64,000 nucleotides of DNA from Serinicoccus marinus DSM 15273 (GCF_008386315.1 NZ_CP043808.1:2852001-2916000); one strand, 5' to 3'; positions 36,156-46,691 are shown, numbered from the stretch's first letter. The notes: generated by a model from the letters alone, not told the origin. Made by a program: numbers and translations.

Positions 36156-36584
36156 ATGACCGTGACCACCGACAGTCGTCCTTCCGTCCTCTACGTCTGC
36201 GTCCACAACGCCGGCCGCTCCCAGATGGCCGCGGCCTACACCCACCACCTCTCCGGCGGCGCGGTCGAGGTCCGCTCGGCCGGCTCCGCCCCGGCGGACG
36301 AGGTCAACCCCGCGGTCCTGGAGGCGCTGCTCGAGGAGGGGATCGACATCTCGGCCCAGACCCCGAAGGTGCTCACCACCGAGGCGGTGCAGGCCTCCGA
36401 CGTCGTCGTCACCATGGGCTGCGGCGACGCCTGCCCGATCTTCCCCGGCAAGCGCTACGAGGACTGGGCGCTGGCGGACCCGGCCGGGCGAGGCGTCGAG
36501 GCGGTCCGGCCGATCCGCGACGAGATCCGGTCTCGGGTGAGCGGGATGCTGCGCGAGCTCGGGGTGGAGCCGGTCGAGGGCTGA
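36156..36584 (+). CDS. arsC: arsenate reductase (LMW-phosphatase type)
   Basis: 142 residues. Reduces arsenate to arsenite using thioredoxin or mycothiol-type thiols. P-loop VCVHNAGRSQMAAAY (CX5R) is near residue 15, then VRSAGSAPADEVNPAVLEAL, VVTMGCGDACPIFPGKRYED (the second Cys of the redox cascade) and a conserved DPAG. The C-terminal half is close to the remnant just upstream, suggesting paralogues. ATG follows a GAGGAG site. Confidence 0.93.
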   Translation: MTVTTDSRPSVLYVCVHNAGRSQMAAAYTHHLSGGAVEVRSAGSAPADEVNPAVLEALLEEGIDISAQTPKVLTTEAVQASDVVVTMGCGDACPIFPGKRYEDWALADPAGRGVEAVRPIRDEIRSRVSGMLRELGVEPVEG

Positions 36585-36599
36585 GCCACGGACATGGCG

Positions 36600-36629
36600 A
36601 AGGCCCCCACCGCAGCCGGTGGGGGCCTT
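36600..36629 (+). terminator. hairpin after arsC
   Basis: Perfect 12-bp stem AAGGCCCCCACC/GGTGGGGGCCTT with a six-base loop, 15 bases after the arsC stop and before the convergent tRNA-Arg. Confidence 0.75.
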
Positions 36630-36651
36630 CGTCCATCTGTCTCAACCAGAG

Positions 36652-36724
36652 CGCGCCCGAAGGGATTCGAACCCCTAACCTTCTGATCCGTAGTCAGATG
36701 CTCTATCCGTTGAGCTACGGGCGC
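36652..36724 (-). tRNA. tRNA-Arg(ACG)
   Basis: On the minus strand GCGCCCG pairs with CGGGCGC; TCTGA/TCAGA closes loop CTACGGA, anticodon ACG. A34 is the substrate of TadA (gene at 23325-23755). CCA is not encoded. Confidence 0.95.
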
Positions 36725-36849
36725 TGGCGAACGACAACTCTAACGGATCGCCGTGGGCGGCTCCTAATCCGAGGACCTGGCACTCGCGGTGGTGCTCGGC
36801 GGCGCGGGGTGGCAGGCTGACCTTCCCTGGATCGAGGAGGTCGTGCACG

Positions 36850-37065
36850 ATGAGCATCACCCCGGGCGAGGAGCCCCGAGCCCGCACCGACGAGCCCATG
36901 CTGGCCGAGGAGCCGCTGCCCCCGGGCAACGGGGACATCGAGGCCAAGGTGGAGGAGCTGGACAAGAAGCTGCGGGCATCGGGGTCGGACGAGGCCGCCG
37001 AGGCGCAGGACTCCAAGGAGCAGCCGGACGAGACGTCCGAGGGCGAGGAGGAGGACGTCTCCTGA
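36850..37065 (+). CDS. small acidic protein
   Basis: 71 residues, about one third Asp/Glu, with a short charged helix EAKVEELDKKLRASG and a disordered C-terminus. GAGGAGG lies 10 bases before ATG and a terminator follows the stop, which supports a real gene. No domain recognised. Confidence 0.6.
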   Translation: MSITPGEEPRARTDEPMLAEEPLPPGNGDIEAKVEELDKKLRASGSDEAAEAQDSKEQPDETSEGEEEDVS

Positions 37066-37080
37066 GCGGGCGCAGACGCA

Positions 37081-37114
37081 CAGAACCCCCGGGGCAGCGG
37101 CTCCGGGGGTTCTG
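37081..37114. terminator. hairpin between the small acidic gene and tRNA-Ser(GCT)
   Basis: CAGAACCCCCGG pairs perfectly with CCGGGGGTTCTG around a 10-base loop, serving converging transcripts. Confidence 0.7.
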
Positions 37115-37123
37115 GGTGTTCGG

Positions 37124-37215
37124 CGGAGGTGGAGGGATTTGAACCCTCGATCGGGCTATAAACCCGAAACCCGCTTAGCAGGCGGGCGCCATAGACCAGA
37201 CTAGGCGACACCTCC
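37124..37215 (-). tRNA. tRNA-Ser(GCT)
   Basis: Acceptor GGAGGTG/CACCTCC, anticodon stem CCCGC/GCGGG around CTGCTAA, anticodon GCT (reads AGC/AGU), with a long variable arm. CCA is not encoded. Confidence 0.95.
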
Positions 37216-37332
37216 ACGGCGTGGATCAGGTTACCTGCCACCTCCGGCACGACCAAACACGCCTCTCTCAGCCCGTCACCAGCCTGGACTGGTAGGAGAG
37301 TATGGTTCCCGACGACCTGAAAGGCCCCACGC

Positions 37333-38933
37333 ATGTCCGACAGCCGCGGCACCTCCGAGCGCGGGTCCGGTGCACCCGCATCGCGCTCGGAGTGGCGCTC
37401 CCGGCAGTCGTGGGCGGACCCGAGCCTGCGCCGCTCGCTCGGCCTCACCACCCTGAGCGCCGTGGTGCCCGGCTCCGGGCTCCTCGGGACCCCGCGACGC
37501 CGGCTGGGCCTGGTGATCGTCGCGCTCGCCCTGGTCGCGCTGCTCGTCGTCGGCGGGTATGCCCTGACCAACGGCCTGACCACGACCGCGCTGCAGACCG
37601 CCGCCGACACCGGGCGGCTCCGGGCCATCGCGGTCGTGCTCGTCCTCGGGACCCTGGTCTGGGTGAGCGGTATCGCGCTGACCGCGCTGGCCTCGGCACC
37701 ACGTCGGCCCACCTCGGGCGGCCGCGCCGCGCTCGTGACGCTCACCACGGTGCTGTGCCTGGCGGTGACGGCCCCGGCGGTCTTCGGGGTGCGCTACATC
37801 ACCGCCCACGTGGACGCTGTCGACAAGGTCTTCAGCTCCGGCGGCGTCGTCGGCGGGAGCGGCGGCGGCGGGGCCACGCCCACGTCGGTGGTCGGTGACG
37901 ACCCCGACGACCCGTGGAAAGACCTCCCGCGGGTCAACGTCATGCTGCTCGGCTCCGACGGCTCGGACGCCCGCGAGGGGACGCGCACCGACACGATGAT
38001 CGTCGCGAGCATCGACACCGAGACCGGGGACAGCGTCCTGTTCTCCATCCCCCGCAACCTGCAGCGGATCCCGCTCCCCCGGGACAACCCGCTCCACCGC
38101 GTCCACGGACCGGTCTACGACTGCGGCGACCAGTGCCTGATGAACAGCATCTGGACCGAGGCCGAGGCCACCGCCGAGCAGCACCCGGAGTGGTATGCCG
38201 ACGACCCGACGCCGGGGCAGACGGCGACCCGCGAGGTGCTCTCCGGCATCCTCGGCATACCGATCCACCACACGGTGATCGTCAACATGGAGGGCTTCGC
38301 CGACCTGGTGGACGCCATGGGCGGGGTCCTCGTCAACGTCCAGGAGCGGATCCCGATCGGCGGGCGGACCTTCACCGACGCCAACGGCACCCTGCAGCTG
38401 GACCAGACCTCGGACTACGAGTGGCTCGAGGCGGGCTCGCACCGGCTCGACGGGCCCCAGGCGTTGGCCTACTCCCGCTCCCGGGTGACCTCCGACGACT
38501 TCTCCCGGATGCGGCGGCAGCGCTGCATGGTGGCGGCGGTCGTCGACCAGGTCGAGCCGATGACGATGCTGCAGCGCTACCCTCAGATCATCGGGGCGGT
38601 GGGCGACAACGTCGTGACCGACCTGCCGCAGGAGGACCTCGACGAGTGGGCAGGGCTGGTGCTGCAGGTGCAGGGGGCGACGATGAGCAGCCTTCCCTTC
38701 ACCGGCGCCAACATCGACACCGTCGACCCCAACTACTCCCAGATCCGCGCGCGCGTCTACGAGGCGCTCAACCCCGCGCCGGCCCCGGAGCCCCCGCCCG
38801 GGGAGGCCACCGCCACCAGCGCGCCGGAGGACGAGGCGCAGGAGACCACCGAGGCACCCCGGAGGAACCTGCGGCGACCACCTCGGAGGAGCCCACCGAC
38901 GAGCTCGAGGACGTCGGGGCGGTCTGCGGCTGA
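37333..38933 (+). CDS. LCP (LytR-CpsA-Psr) family ligase, frameshift in the C-terminal tail
   Basis: About 533 residues. Three to four membrane helices occupy about 35-165, then the LCP domain (about 190-430) with VNVMLLGSDGSDAREGTRTD, DTMIVASIDTETGDSVLFSI and PRN, and GPQALAYSRSRVTSDDFSRM with conserved Arg residues. LCP enzymes transfer undecaprenyl-linked glycopolymers to peptidoglycan. The tail is Ala/Glu/Thr-rich; the main frame turns Arg-rich after TTEAP at a CCCC run (38857-38860). One extra C would give EAPPEEPAATTSEEPTDELE and a stop at 38933, just ahead of the terminator, which I take as the true end. Confidence 0.87.
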
Positions 38934-38968
38934 TCGGCACGAACCACCGCGGTCGATCGAGGTATGCG

Positions 38969-39004
38969 GAAGGCCCCCGCCACCTGATGGTGACGGGGGC
39001 CTTC
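38969..39004. terminator. hairpin between converging LCP and cold-shock genes
   Basis: A 16-bp stem with one mismatch (GAAGGCCCCCGCCACC and GGTGACGGGGGCCTTC) around a TGAT loop, located between the two gene ends. Confidence 0.75.
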
Positions 39005-39029
39005 GCGGAAGCTCTAGGAGCGGCCTACC

Positions 39030-39233
39030 TCAGACCGGGCGAACAGCGTCCGCCTGCGGCCCCTTGGGGCTCTGGGTGACGTCGAACTCGACCCGCTGGG
39101 CCTCCTCGAGCGTCCGGTAGCCGTTGGTCTCGATGGCCGAGTAGTGGACGAACACGTCGGGGCCACCGCCATCCTGAGCGATGAAGCCGAAGCCCTTCTC
39201 CGCGTTGAACCACTTCACGGTTCCCTGTGCCAT
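39030..39233 (-). CDS. cold-shock protein, CspA family
   Basis: 67 residues: [20 protein letters not shown] contains RNP1 (KGFGFI), DVFVHYSAI contains RNP2 (VFVHY), and the C-terminus is [10 protein letters not shown]. Binds single-stranded RNA/DNA. The ~210 bases upstream to tRNA-Ser(TGA) contain no gene; part is probably a long 5' leader, usual for csp mRNAs. An AGAAAGAAG purine run precedes the ATG. Confidence 0.97.
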   Translation of the reverse strand: MAQGTVKWFNAEKGFGFIAQDGGGPDVFVHYSAIETNGYRTLEEAQRVEFDVTQSPKGPQADAVRPV

Positions 39234-39446
39234 GGGCGATCTTCTTTCTGCTGTGCTTGTGCATGTGCAACCGCCCGCAGGGCGCGGACGGTGGTGGTGG
39301 TGAACCCCCCAGCTCACTCGCGAGAAGATGCAACGCCAACCAAGACACCACGCTATCAGCCGCACAGCCCGGACGTGGCATCGCGCCACCGTGCGATGAT
39401 GGGCACCGCCAGGTCCGGCTCCCCCGCACCGGAGCCGCCCCGGCCT

Positions 39447-39529
39447 GGAGGGTTCGCATAGTGGCCTAGTGCAGGCGCCTTGAAAGCGCCCGAGGGAGAC
39501 CTCCGTGGGTTCGAATCCCACACCCTCCG
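39447..39529 (+). tRNA. tRNA-Ser(TGA)
   Basis: GGAGGGT pairs with ACCCTCC; GGCGC/GCGCC closes loop CTTGAAA, anticodon TGA (reads UCA). Its first 25 bases and 3' flank (GCCGATGT) resemble tRNA-Ser(GGA) at 18118. CCA is not encoded. Confidence 0.95.
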
Positions 39530-39687
39530 CCGATGTGTCACACGCACGACGTACGCTCCACCGCCACCACAGACGAGGCTGTCGGTCCCGGCGACCCGAG
39601 CGCGCGAGGCGCTGCCCCAGCCCGCCGACGGGGCGAGGCGGCTGTATGGTCGGGGACGAACGCACGACCATCACGAAGGAGTCAACG

Positions 39688-40035
39688 ATGCGCAACAAGC
39701 TGATGCTGCTCGTCGGTGCGGCCGCAGGCTACGTCCTGGGGGCGCGTGCCGGGCGCGAGCGCTACGACCAGATCGCCGACCAGGCCAACAAGGCCTGGAG
39801 CAACCCCAAGGTCCAGGAGACCGTCGAGCAGGTCAAGGCCAAGGCCCCCGAGATCGGCCAGAAGGTCAGCGACCAGGCCCGCGGGAAGGCTGAAGAGGTC
39901 AAGTCCCGCGTGAGCGGCCACGAGACCACCGGCACCGACGGGTCCTACGAGAACCGCACCGGCAGCCTGGACGGCGACGGCGAGGCGACCGTCGACACCA
40001 CCGGCTTCGGCCCGGGTGGCGAGAAGCTGCCCTGA
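39688..40035 (+). CDS. YtxH-like protein
   Basis: 115 residues. [20 protein letters not shown] forms one N-terminal helix with a glycine motif, then [20 protein letters not shown] and a Lys/Glu-rich helical region with [20 protein letters not shown], the common actinobacterial YtxH-like arrangement. Probably membrane-anchored; function unknown. Preceded by GAAGGAG. Confidence 0.82.
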   Translation: MRNKLMLLVGAAAGYVLGARAGRERYDQIADQANKAWSNPKVQETVEQVKAKAPEIGQKVSDQARGKAEEVKSRVSGHETTGTDGSYENRTGSLDGDGEATVDTTGFGPGGEKLP

Positions 40036-40052
40036 CACCCGCCCGAGCACGA

Positions 40053-40087
40053 CGAAGGCCCACCTCCGGTCCGGAGGTGGGCCTTCG
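40053..40087. terminator. hairpin between the YtxH-like gene and cysE
   Basis: CGAAGGCCCACCTCC pairs perfectly with GGAGGTGGGCCTTCG, 17 bases after the YtxH-like stop and before the converging cysE end. Confidence 0.75.
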
Positions 40088-40123
40088 GCATACCCGGTGA
40101 TCCCGCGGTATACCGGTCTTCGC

Positions 40124-40747
40124 TCAGATCCAGATCGCCGGGTCGTCGTAGAGCGCCTGCTGCGGGTCGCTGCCGGGCTCGGGACGCCGCACCGAGGCGG
40201 GGATGCCGGTCGCGACGGCCATGGACGGCACGTCCTTGGTGACCACCGCGTTGGCGCCGACCTGGGCCCCGTGACCGACGGCGATGTCACCCAGGATCTT
40301 CGCCCCGGCGCCCACGGTGACGCCGTCGCCCAGGGTCGGGTGCCGCTTGATCGTCGGGTCGAGCGAGCGCCCGCCCAGGGTCACGCCGTGGTAGAGCATG
40401 ACGTCGTCGCCGATCTCGGCGGTCTCGCCGATGACGACACCCATGCCGTGGTCGACGAAGAAGCGCCGTCCGATGCTCGCCCCCGGGTGGATCTCCACCC
40501 CGGTCGCCGACCGCGCCGCCTGCGAGAGCAGCCGGGCGGGCAGTCGCAGGCCGGCCCCCCACATCGCGTGGCTGGCGCGGTGCACCCACAGGGCGTGCAG
40601 CCCGGGCGAGGCGAGGGCCATCTCGACCCGGCTGCTCGTCGCCGGGTCACGCTCGATCGCGGCGTCGAGGTCCTCCCGCGCCGAGGCCACGGCCCGCCGC
40701 AGGGCACCTGCCCCGCGGCGCGCGTGCTCGCTGAACCGGTGGACCAT
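40124..40747 (-). CDS. cysE: serine O-acetyltransferase
   Basis: 207 residues. Acetylates L-serine with acetyl-CoA, the first step of cysteine synthesis. Residues about 75-180 form a left-handed beta-helix with hexapeptide repeats ([20 protein letters not shown], then [20 protein letters not shown] and TLGGRS). Catalytic His and Asp are in [11 protein letters not shown]. The C-terminus ends DPAIWI; a terminal Ile is the residue CysE inserts into the CysK active site in the cysteine synthase complex. It starts two bases after cysK ends. Confidence 0.95.
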   Translation of the reverse strand: MVHRFSEHARRGAGALRRAVASAREDLDAAIERDPATSSRVEMALASPGLHALWVHRASHAMWGAGLRLPARLLSQAARSATGVEIHPGASIGRRFFVDHGMGVVIGETAEIGDDVMLYHGVTLGGRSLDPTIKRHPTLGDGVTVGAGAKILGDIAVGHGAQVGANAVVTKDVPSMAVATGIPASVRRPEPGSDPQQALYDDPAIWI

Positions 40748-40749
40748 GC

Positions 40750-41685
<936 letters not shown>

Positions 41686-41814
41686 GGGATGGTGCCTTTC
41701 GTCGGGGCCTGGTGCTCTCTCGGCAAGTTATACATCGGGCAACACCACGTTATTCCATGGGACGGCACGCGCACCACGCCGCACGACGTCGGCGGGGGAG
41801 TCTAGGCTTCGGTC

Positions 41815-44136
41815 ATGTCGTTCGGAGTGCTGCAGGTCCTCGCCATCGTCGTCGCGGGCCTGGTGACCCTGGCCGCGGTCGCGTTGTTCGTGCGCACGAT
41901 CGCCGGTTTCGTCGAGCAGTTCCGCCTCGGGCAGCCCACGCAGCGCGCCGACGAGCCCGGCGCGCGGACGGTGACGCTGCTCCGTGAGGTGCTCGGGCAT
42001 ACCCGGATGGGTCGCAAGCCCTGGGTGGCGGTCGCGCACTGGGTCGTCATGGTCTCCTTCGGCCTGCTCTTCCTCACCCTGGTGCAGGCCTACGGTCAGC
42101 TGGTCGACCCGCACTTCGTCCTGCCCCTCATCGGCCACTTCTGGCCCTACGAGTGGCTGACCGAGCTCTTCGGCTGGGGCGCCGTCGTCGGTATCGTCGC
42201 GCTCATCGTCGTGCGGCAGCGGCAGCACCCGCGCCGCCTGGGCCGCCGGTCCCGCTTCTGGGGGTCGACCTTCTGGCAGGCGTACGTCGTCGAGCTGGTC
42301 ATCCTCGGTGTCGGGCTGTGCATCGTGGCGCTGCGCGCCCTGGAGTATGCCCTCGGCCGGGTCACCGGCGAGGCCTGGGCCACGGCGCTGCACTTCCCGC
42401 TCACCGCGTGGATCGGGACGCTCCTCGACGGCCTCGCGGTCGACACCCTCGAGGGCGCGATCATCGCGGTGGCACTGCTCAAGATCCTCATCTCGATGGC
42501 CTGGATGATCATCATCGCGCGCACCCCCACGATGGGCGTCGCCTGGCACCGGTTCCTCGCCTTCTTCAACATCTGGTTCAAGCGGCACCCCGACGGCCGT
42601 ACCTCGCTGGGGGCCGTGCAGCCGATCGCGGTCGGCGGCGAGCCGGTCGACTTCGAGAACATCGAGGACCTCGACGAGGACGCCGCGCTCGGCGTCGGCA
42701 AGGTCGAGGACTTCACCTGGAAGGGCCTGCTCGACTTCTCCACCTGCACCGAGTGCGGCCGCTGCCAGGAGCAGTGCCCGGCCTGGCACACCGAGAAGCC
42801 GCTGTCGCCGAAGATGCTCGTCACGAGCCTGCGCGACCAGCACCACGCCGTCGCGCCCTGGCTGCTCGCCGGGCAGGAGCACCGGGACGCCGCCGCCCAG
42901 GCGCTGGAGGCCGCGGGAGGTGCGGACGCGGACGGACTCCCCGAGGAGCTGCACGGCATACCGACCAGCGCGGTCATCGCCGCCCAGCGGCCGCTCGTCG
43001 GTGAGACCGAGGGCGACCCGACCGTGCCCGACGGTGGCGGCGTCATCGACCCCGACGTCCTGTGGTCGTGCACCACCTGCGGCGCCTGCGTGGAACAGTG
43101 CCCGGTCGACATCGAGCACGTCGACGCCATCGTCGACATGCGCCGCTACCAGAACCTCATCGAGTCGGCCTTCCCCCACGAGCTGGGCGGCCTGTTCAAG
43201 AACCTCGAGAACAAGGGCAACCCCTGGGGCATGAACGCCCGGCTGCGGATGGACTGGGCCAAGGGCCTCGACTTCGACATCCCCATCGTGGGCGAGGACC
43301 TCGAGAGCCTCGCCGAGATGGACTACCTCTTCTGGGTCGGCTGCGCCGGCGCCTTCGAGGACCGGGCCAAGAAGACCACCCGCGCGGTCGCCGAGCTGCT
43401 GCACACCGCCGGAGTCAGCTTCGCGGTCCTCGGCGACGGGGAGAGCTGCACCGGCGACCCGGCGCGGCGCAGCGGCAACGAGTTCCTCTTCCAGATGCTC
43501 GCGATGCAGAACGTCGAGGTGCTCAACGAGGTCGGCGCCACGAAGATCGTCGTCACCTGCGCGCACTGCTTCAACACGCTGAAGAACGAGTACCCCCAGG
43601 TGGGTGGCCAGTTCGAGGTCGTCCACCACACCCAGCTGCTCAACCGGCTGGTGCGCGAGAAGCGGCTGACGCCGGTCTCCCGTCCGGACACCGCCGACAC
43701 CTCCGGCGTCGCCTCCACCGCCGGCACGGTGACCTACCACGACCCGTGCTACCTCGGTCGCCACAACCAGGTGTATGCCCCGCCCCGTGAGCTGCTCGGC
43801 GCGCTGCCCGGGGTGGAGCTCACCGAGATGCCGCGGCACGCCGAGAAGTCCTTCTGCTGCGGCGCCGGCGGTGCCCGCATGTGGATGGAGGAGAAGCTCG
43901 GGACGCGCATCAACCTCAACCGCACCGAGGAGGCGCTGGGCACCGGCGCGGACCGGATCGCGATCGGCTGCCCGTTCTGCCGGGTGATGCTCTCCGACGG
44001 GCTCACGCAGAAGCAGGCTGAGGGCACGGGCGAGCAGGTCGAGGTGGTCGACGTCGCCCAGATGCTGCTCGCCGCGGTGCGTCGGGGCGAGAGCCCGGAG
44101 CCGGCCGAGGCCGCGGACAGCGAGCCGGTCGCCTAG
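41815..44136 (+). CDS. membrane-bound Fe-S oxidoreductase (heterodisulfide-reductase-like, CCG domains)
   Basis: 773 residues. The N-terminal ~260 residues contain about five or six membrane helices like a NarI-type heme-binding subunit. Two ferredoxin-type clusters follow: CTECGRCQEQCP near residue 310 and CTTCGACVEQCPVD near residue 422. The C-terminal half has two CCG-type blocks, VTCAHCFNTLKNEYP and the typical FCCGAGGARMWMEE. This is the actinobacterial fused protein related to M. tuberculosis Rv0338c, thought to move electrons between the membrane and a soluble partner. The donor is unknown. Confidence 0.92.
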   Translation: MSFGVLQVLAIVVAGLVTLAAVALFVRTIAGFVEQFRLGQPTQRADEPGARTVTLLREVLGHTRMGRKPWVAVAHWVVMVSFGLLFLTLVQAYGQLVDPHFVLPLIGHFWPYEWLTELFGWGAVVGIVALIVVRQRQHPRRLGRRSRFWGSTFWQAYVVELVILGVGLCIVALRALEYALGRVTGEAWATALHFPLTAWIGTLLDGLAVDTLEGAIIAVALLKILISMAWMIIIARTPTMGVAWHRFLAFFNIWFKRHPDGRTSLGAVQPIAVGGEPVDFENIEDLDEDAALGVGKVEDFTWKGLLDFSTCTECGRCQEQCPAWHTEKPLSPKMLVTSLRDQHHAVAPWLLAGQEHRDAAAQALEAAGGADADGLPEELHGIPTSAVIAAQRPLVGETEGDPTVPDGGGVIDPDVLWSCTTCGACVEQCPVDIEHVDAIVDMRRYQNLIESAFPHELGGLFKNLENKGNPWGMNARLRMDWAKGLDFDIPIVGEDLESLAEMDYLFWVGCAGAFEDRAKKTTRAVAELLHTAGVSFAVLGDGESCTGDPARRSGNEFLFQMLAMQNVEVLNEVGATKIVVTCAHCFNTLKNEYPQVGGQFEVVHHTQLLNRLVREKRLTPVSRPDTADTSGVASTAGTVTYHDPCYLGRHNQVYAPPRELLGALPGVELTEMPRHAEKSFCCGAGGARMWMEEKLGTRINLNRTEEALGTGADRIAIGCPFCRVMLSDGLTQKQAEGTGEQVEVVDVAQMLLAAVRRGESPEPAEAADSEPVA

Positions 44137-44169
44137 CACCGGGCCGCCGGCCGCCGCAGACCGGCGGCG

Positions 44170-44751
44170 TCAGCGGCGGACGTCGACGCGGGTGAAGTTG
44201 GACCACGACCGGCTGGCGGTCGGACCCCGCTGGCCCTGGTAGTGGCTGCCCTTGGCCGAACTGCCGTAGGGATGCTCGGAGGCCGAGCTGAGCCGGAAGA
44301 AGCACAGCTGACCGATCTTCATCCCGGGGTGGAGCACGATCGGGAGGGTCGCCACGTTGGACAGCTCGAGGGTCACGTGGCCGGTGAAACCCGGGTCCAC
44401 GAAGCCCGCCGCGGCGTGCGTCAGCAGGCCCAGGCGCCCCAGCGACGACTTGCCCTCGACCCGCGCGGCGATGTCGTCGGGGAGGGAGACCTCCTCGTAG
44501 GTGGACCCGAGCACGAACTCGCCGGGATGCAGCACGAAGCTCTCCTGCGGCTCGACCTCGACCAGACGGGTCAGGTCCGGCTGCTCCTGCGCCGGGTCGA
44601 TGACCGCGTACTTGTGGTTGTCGAAGAGCCGGAAGAAGCGGTCCAGGCGGATGTCCACGCTCGAGGGCTGGACCATCTGCGGGTCCCACGGGTCCAGCCG
44701 GACCCGTCCGGCGTCGACGGCGGCGAGGATGTCGCGATCGGAGAGCAGCAC
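44170..44751 (-). CDS. dcd: dCTP deaminase
   Basis: 193 residues. Deaminates dCTP (some actinobacterial forms continue to dUMP). [53 protein letters not shown] and [13 protein letters not shown] (catalytic Glu) are diagnostic. Upstream lies tRNA-Gly on the opposite strand, an association also seen in mycobacteria. Confidence 0.96.
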   Translation of the reverse strand: MLLSDRDILAAVDAGRVRLDPWDPQMVQPSSVDIRLDRFFRLFDNHKYAVIDPAQEQPDLTRLVEVEPQESFVLHPGEFVLGSTYEEVSLPDDIAARVEGKSSLGRLGLLTHAAAGFVDPGFTGHVTLELSNVATLPIVLHPGMKIGQLCFFRLSSASEHPYGSSAKGSHYQGQRGPTASRSWSNFTRVDVRR

Positions 44752-44832
44752 GCCGACACCCTAACCGGGGCGGCTTTGGTGAGCGCCAGCAGCGATGGTT
44801 ATCATGGCTGCGCCCTCGTGATCGAGGGCGCT

Positions 44833-44906
44833 GCGGGCGTAGTTCAATGGTAGAACATCAGCTTCCCAAGCTGAATACGCGAGTTCGATTCTCGTCGCCC
44901 GCTCCA
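44833..44906 (+). tRNA. tRNA-Gly(CCC)
   Basis: GCGGGCG pairs with CGCCCGC; TCAGC/GCTGA closes loop TTCCCAA, anticodon CCC. Unlike the other tRNAs in the window, the 3' CCA is encoded (44904-44906). Confidence 0.95.
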
Positions 44907-44916
44907 TCCCGTCGGC

Positions 44917-45291
44917 TCAGCCGGTGGACTCCAGGCCCCACCCGGCCTGGTCACGGCCCTGCAGGTGGTCGGTGATCCAGTCGACGTACTCCCCCAGGGC
45001 AGAGGTCACCGGCACCGCCATCACCTCCGGCACCTCGTAGCCGTGCAGGGACTTCGTCGCCCCGACGAGGTCGTCGAAGTTCCCCTCGGTGGTCTTCGCC
45101 AGCAGCAACCACTCCTGGCTCTCGTGGACCCGGCCGCGCCAACTGTAGACGGAGGTCATCGGGCCCAGGATCTGCACGCAGCCCGCCAGCCGACGGCCGA
45201 CGAGCTCCTCGGAGATGTTCTTGGCCGACTCCTTGGTGGGCACGCTGATGCGTACCTCGATCAGCTGTGGTCGTTCCTTCATGTCGCTCAT
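44917..45291 (-). CDS. cutA: CutA1-family divalent-ion tolerance protein
   Basis: 124 residues. Core motifs LAGCVQILGPMTSVYSWRG and EEWLL-type EWLLLAKTT, then GYEVPEVMAVPV, match the trimeric PII-like CutA1 family. Implicated in copper tolerance in some bacteria, though the role is debated. Two Met codons (MSDMKERP) are possible starts; the upstream is used. Likely cotranscribed with the aminotransferase 13 bases upstream. Confidence 0.9.
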   Translation of the reverse strand: MSDMKERPQLIEVRISVPTKESAKNISEELVGRRLAGCVQILGPMTSVYSWRGRVHESQEWLLLAKTTEGNFDDLVGATKSLHGYEVPEVMAVPVTSALGEYVDWITDHLQGRDQAGWGLESTG

Positions 45292-45304
45292 CTCGTCACG
45301 GGGG

Positions 45305-46627
45305 TCACGGGATCGCGTCCGCCAGCGCGTCCGCGAGGATCCCGACGCCACGATCGGCGTCCTCGTGGCTGATCACGCACGGCGGCACGAGATGCACACG
45401 GTTGGCGACGATCAGCGGCCACATCCCCCGCTTCACACAGCCTGCCTGCACCGCCTTCATCGTCTCACCACCGGCCGGTCGGCGCGAGCCTTGGTCCGAG
45501 ACCAGCTCCACGGCCCAGAAGACTCCCAGCCCGCGCACGTCCCCCACCAGCGGATTCGTGCCCAGCAGCGCGGTCGCCGCGGGGCCGAGGCTGCGCTCGC
45601 CCACCTCCGCGGCGTGCTCCACGACCCCCTCGTCGCGCATGATCTCGATCGCTGCCAGCGCCGAGGCGGTCGCGAGCGCGTGGCCTGAGTAGGTCAGCCC
45701 CCCGGGCAGCGGTCGCTCGTCGAAGGTCGCCGCCACCTCGTCGGAGACGATCACGCCGCCGAGCGGGACATACCCGGAGTTCACGCCCTTGGCGAAGGTC
45801 ACCAGGTCGGGGCGGACGCCCCAGTGGTCGAGGGCGAGCCAGGCCCCGGTGCGGCCGAAGCCGCACATCACCTCGTCCAGGATCAGCAGGATGCCCAGCT
45901 CGTCGCACAGCGCCCGCACCCCCTCCAGATAGCCCGGCGGCGGCACGAGGATGCCGTTGGACCCGACCACCGTCTCCAGGATGATGGCGGCGACCTGGTG
46001 CGACCCCTCCGCCTCGACGGTGTGCCGCAGGTGGGCGAGCGCGCGCTCGCTCTCCTCCTGCGGCGTGCTCGCGTGGAACTCGCTGCGGTAGAGGTGCGGG
46101 CCCCAGAAGTGGGCGACGCCGGGCATACCCGGCTCGGCGCCCCAGCGGCGCGGCTCCCCGGTGAGCGTGATCGCCCCCGCGGTCGCGCCGTGGTAGCTGC
46201 GGTAGGCCGCCAGGATCTTGTGCCGGCCGGTGTGCGCCCGCGCCATCCGCAGCGCGTTCTCGTTGGCCTCCGCACCGCCGTTGGTGAAGAAGACCTTGCT
46301 CAACCCCTCCGGGGCCACGCCGGCGATGGCGGCGGCGGCGCGCGCCCGGCTCTCCTGCGCGAAGGAGGGCGCCACGGTCGTGAGTCCTCCGGCGGCCTCG
46401 GCGATCGCCGCGGACAGCCGTGGGTGCTGGTAGCCGATGTTGACGTTGACCAACTGCGAGGTGAAGTCGAGGAAGCGGCGCCCCTGGTGGTCCCAGAAGT
46501 AGGCGCCCTCTCCCCCGGCCAGCGGCAGCGGGTCGATCGCGGCCTGCGCCGACCAGGAGGTCAGGACGTGCGCCCGGGAGAGCTCCCGGATGCGCGCCTC
46601 GCGGGTCTGGTCGGGTGAGATCGTCAT
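45305..46627 (-). CDS. class III aminotransferase
   Basis: 440 residues, full length. FTNGGAEANENALRMARAHT, YRSYHGATAGAITLTG, LILDEVMCGFGRTGAWLALD (PLP-contacting Asp) and TFAKGVNSGYVPLGGVIVSD (Schiff-base Lys) are classic class III motifs. This group uses omega- or beta-amino acids with pyruvate or 2-oxoglutarate; substrate unknown. Divergent from the acyl-CoA synthetase gene. Confidence 0.92.
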   Translation of the reverse strand: MTISPDQTREARIRELSRAHVLTSWSAQAAIDPLPLAGGEGAYFWDHQGRRFLDFTSQLVNVNIGYQHPRLSAAIAEAAGGLTTVAPSFAQESRARAAAAIAGVAPEGLSKVFFTNGGAEANENALRMARAHTGRHKILAAYRSYHGATAGAITLTGEPRRWGAEPGMPGVAHFWGPHLYRSEFHASTPQEESERALAHLRHTVEAEGSHQVAAIILETVVGSNGILVPPPGYLEGVRALCDELGILLILDEVMCGFGRTGAWLALDHWGVRPDLVTFAKGVNSGYVPLGGVIVSDEVAATFDERPLPGGLTYSGHALATASALAAIEIMRDEGVVEHAAEVGERSLGPAATALLGTNPLVGDVRGLGVFWAVELVSDQGSRRPAGGETMKAVQAGCVKRGMWPLIVANRVHLVPPCVISHEDADRGVGILADALADAIP

Positions 46628-46691
46628 ACACGGCACTGTAGGGGACCTCGCCGCGGTGGTGCCCGCGCCGCGGGGCGGGCAGGATGGGGCC

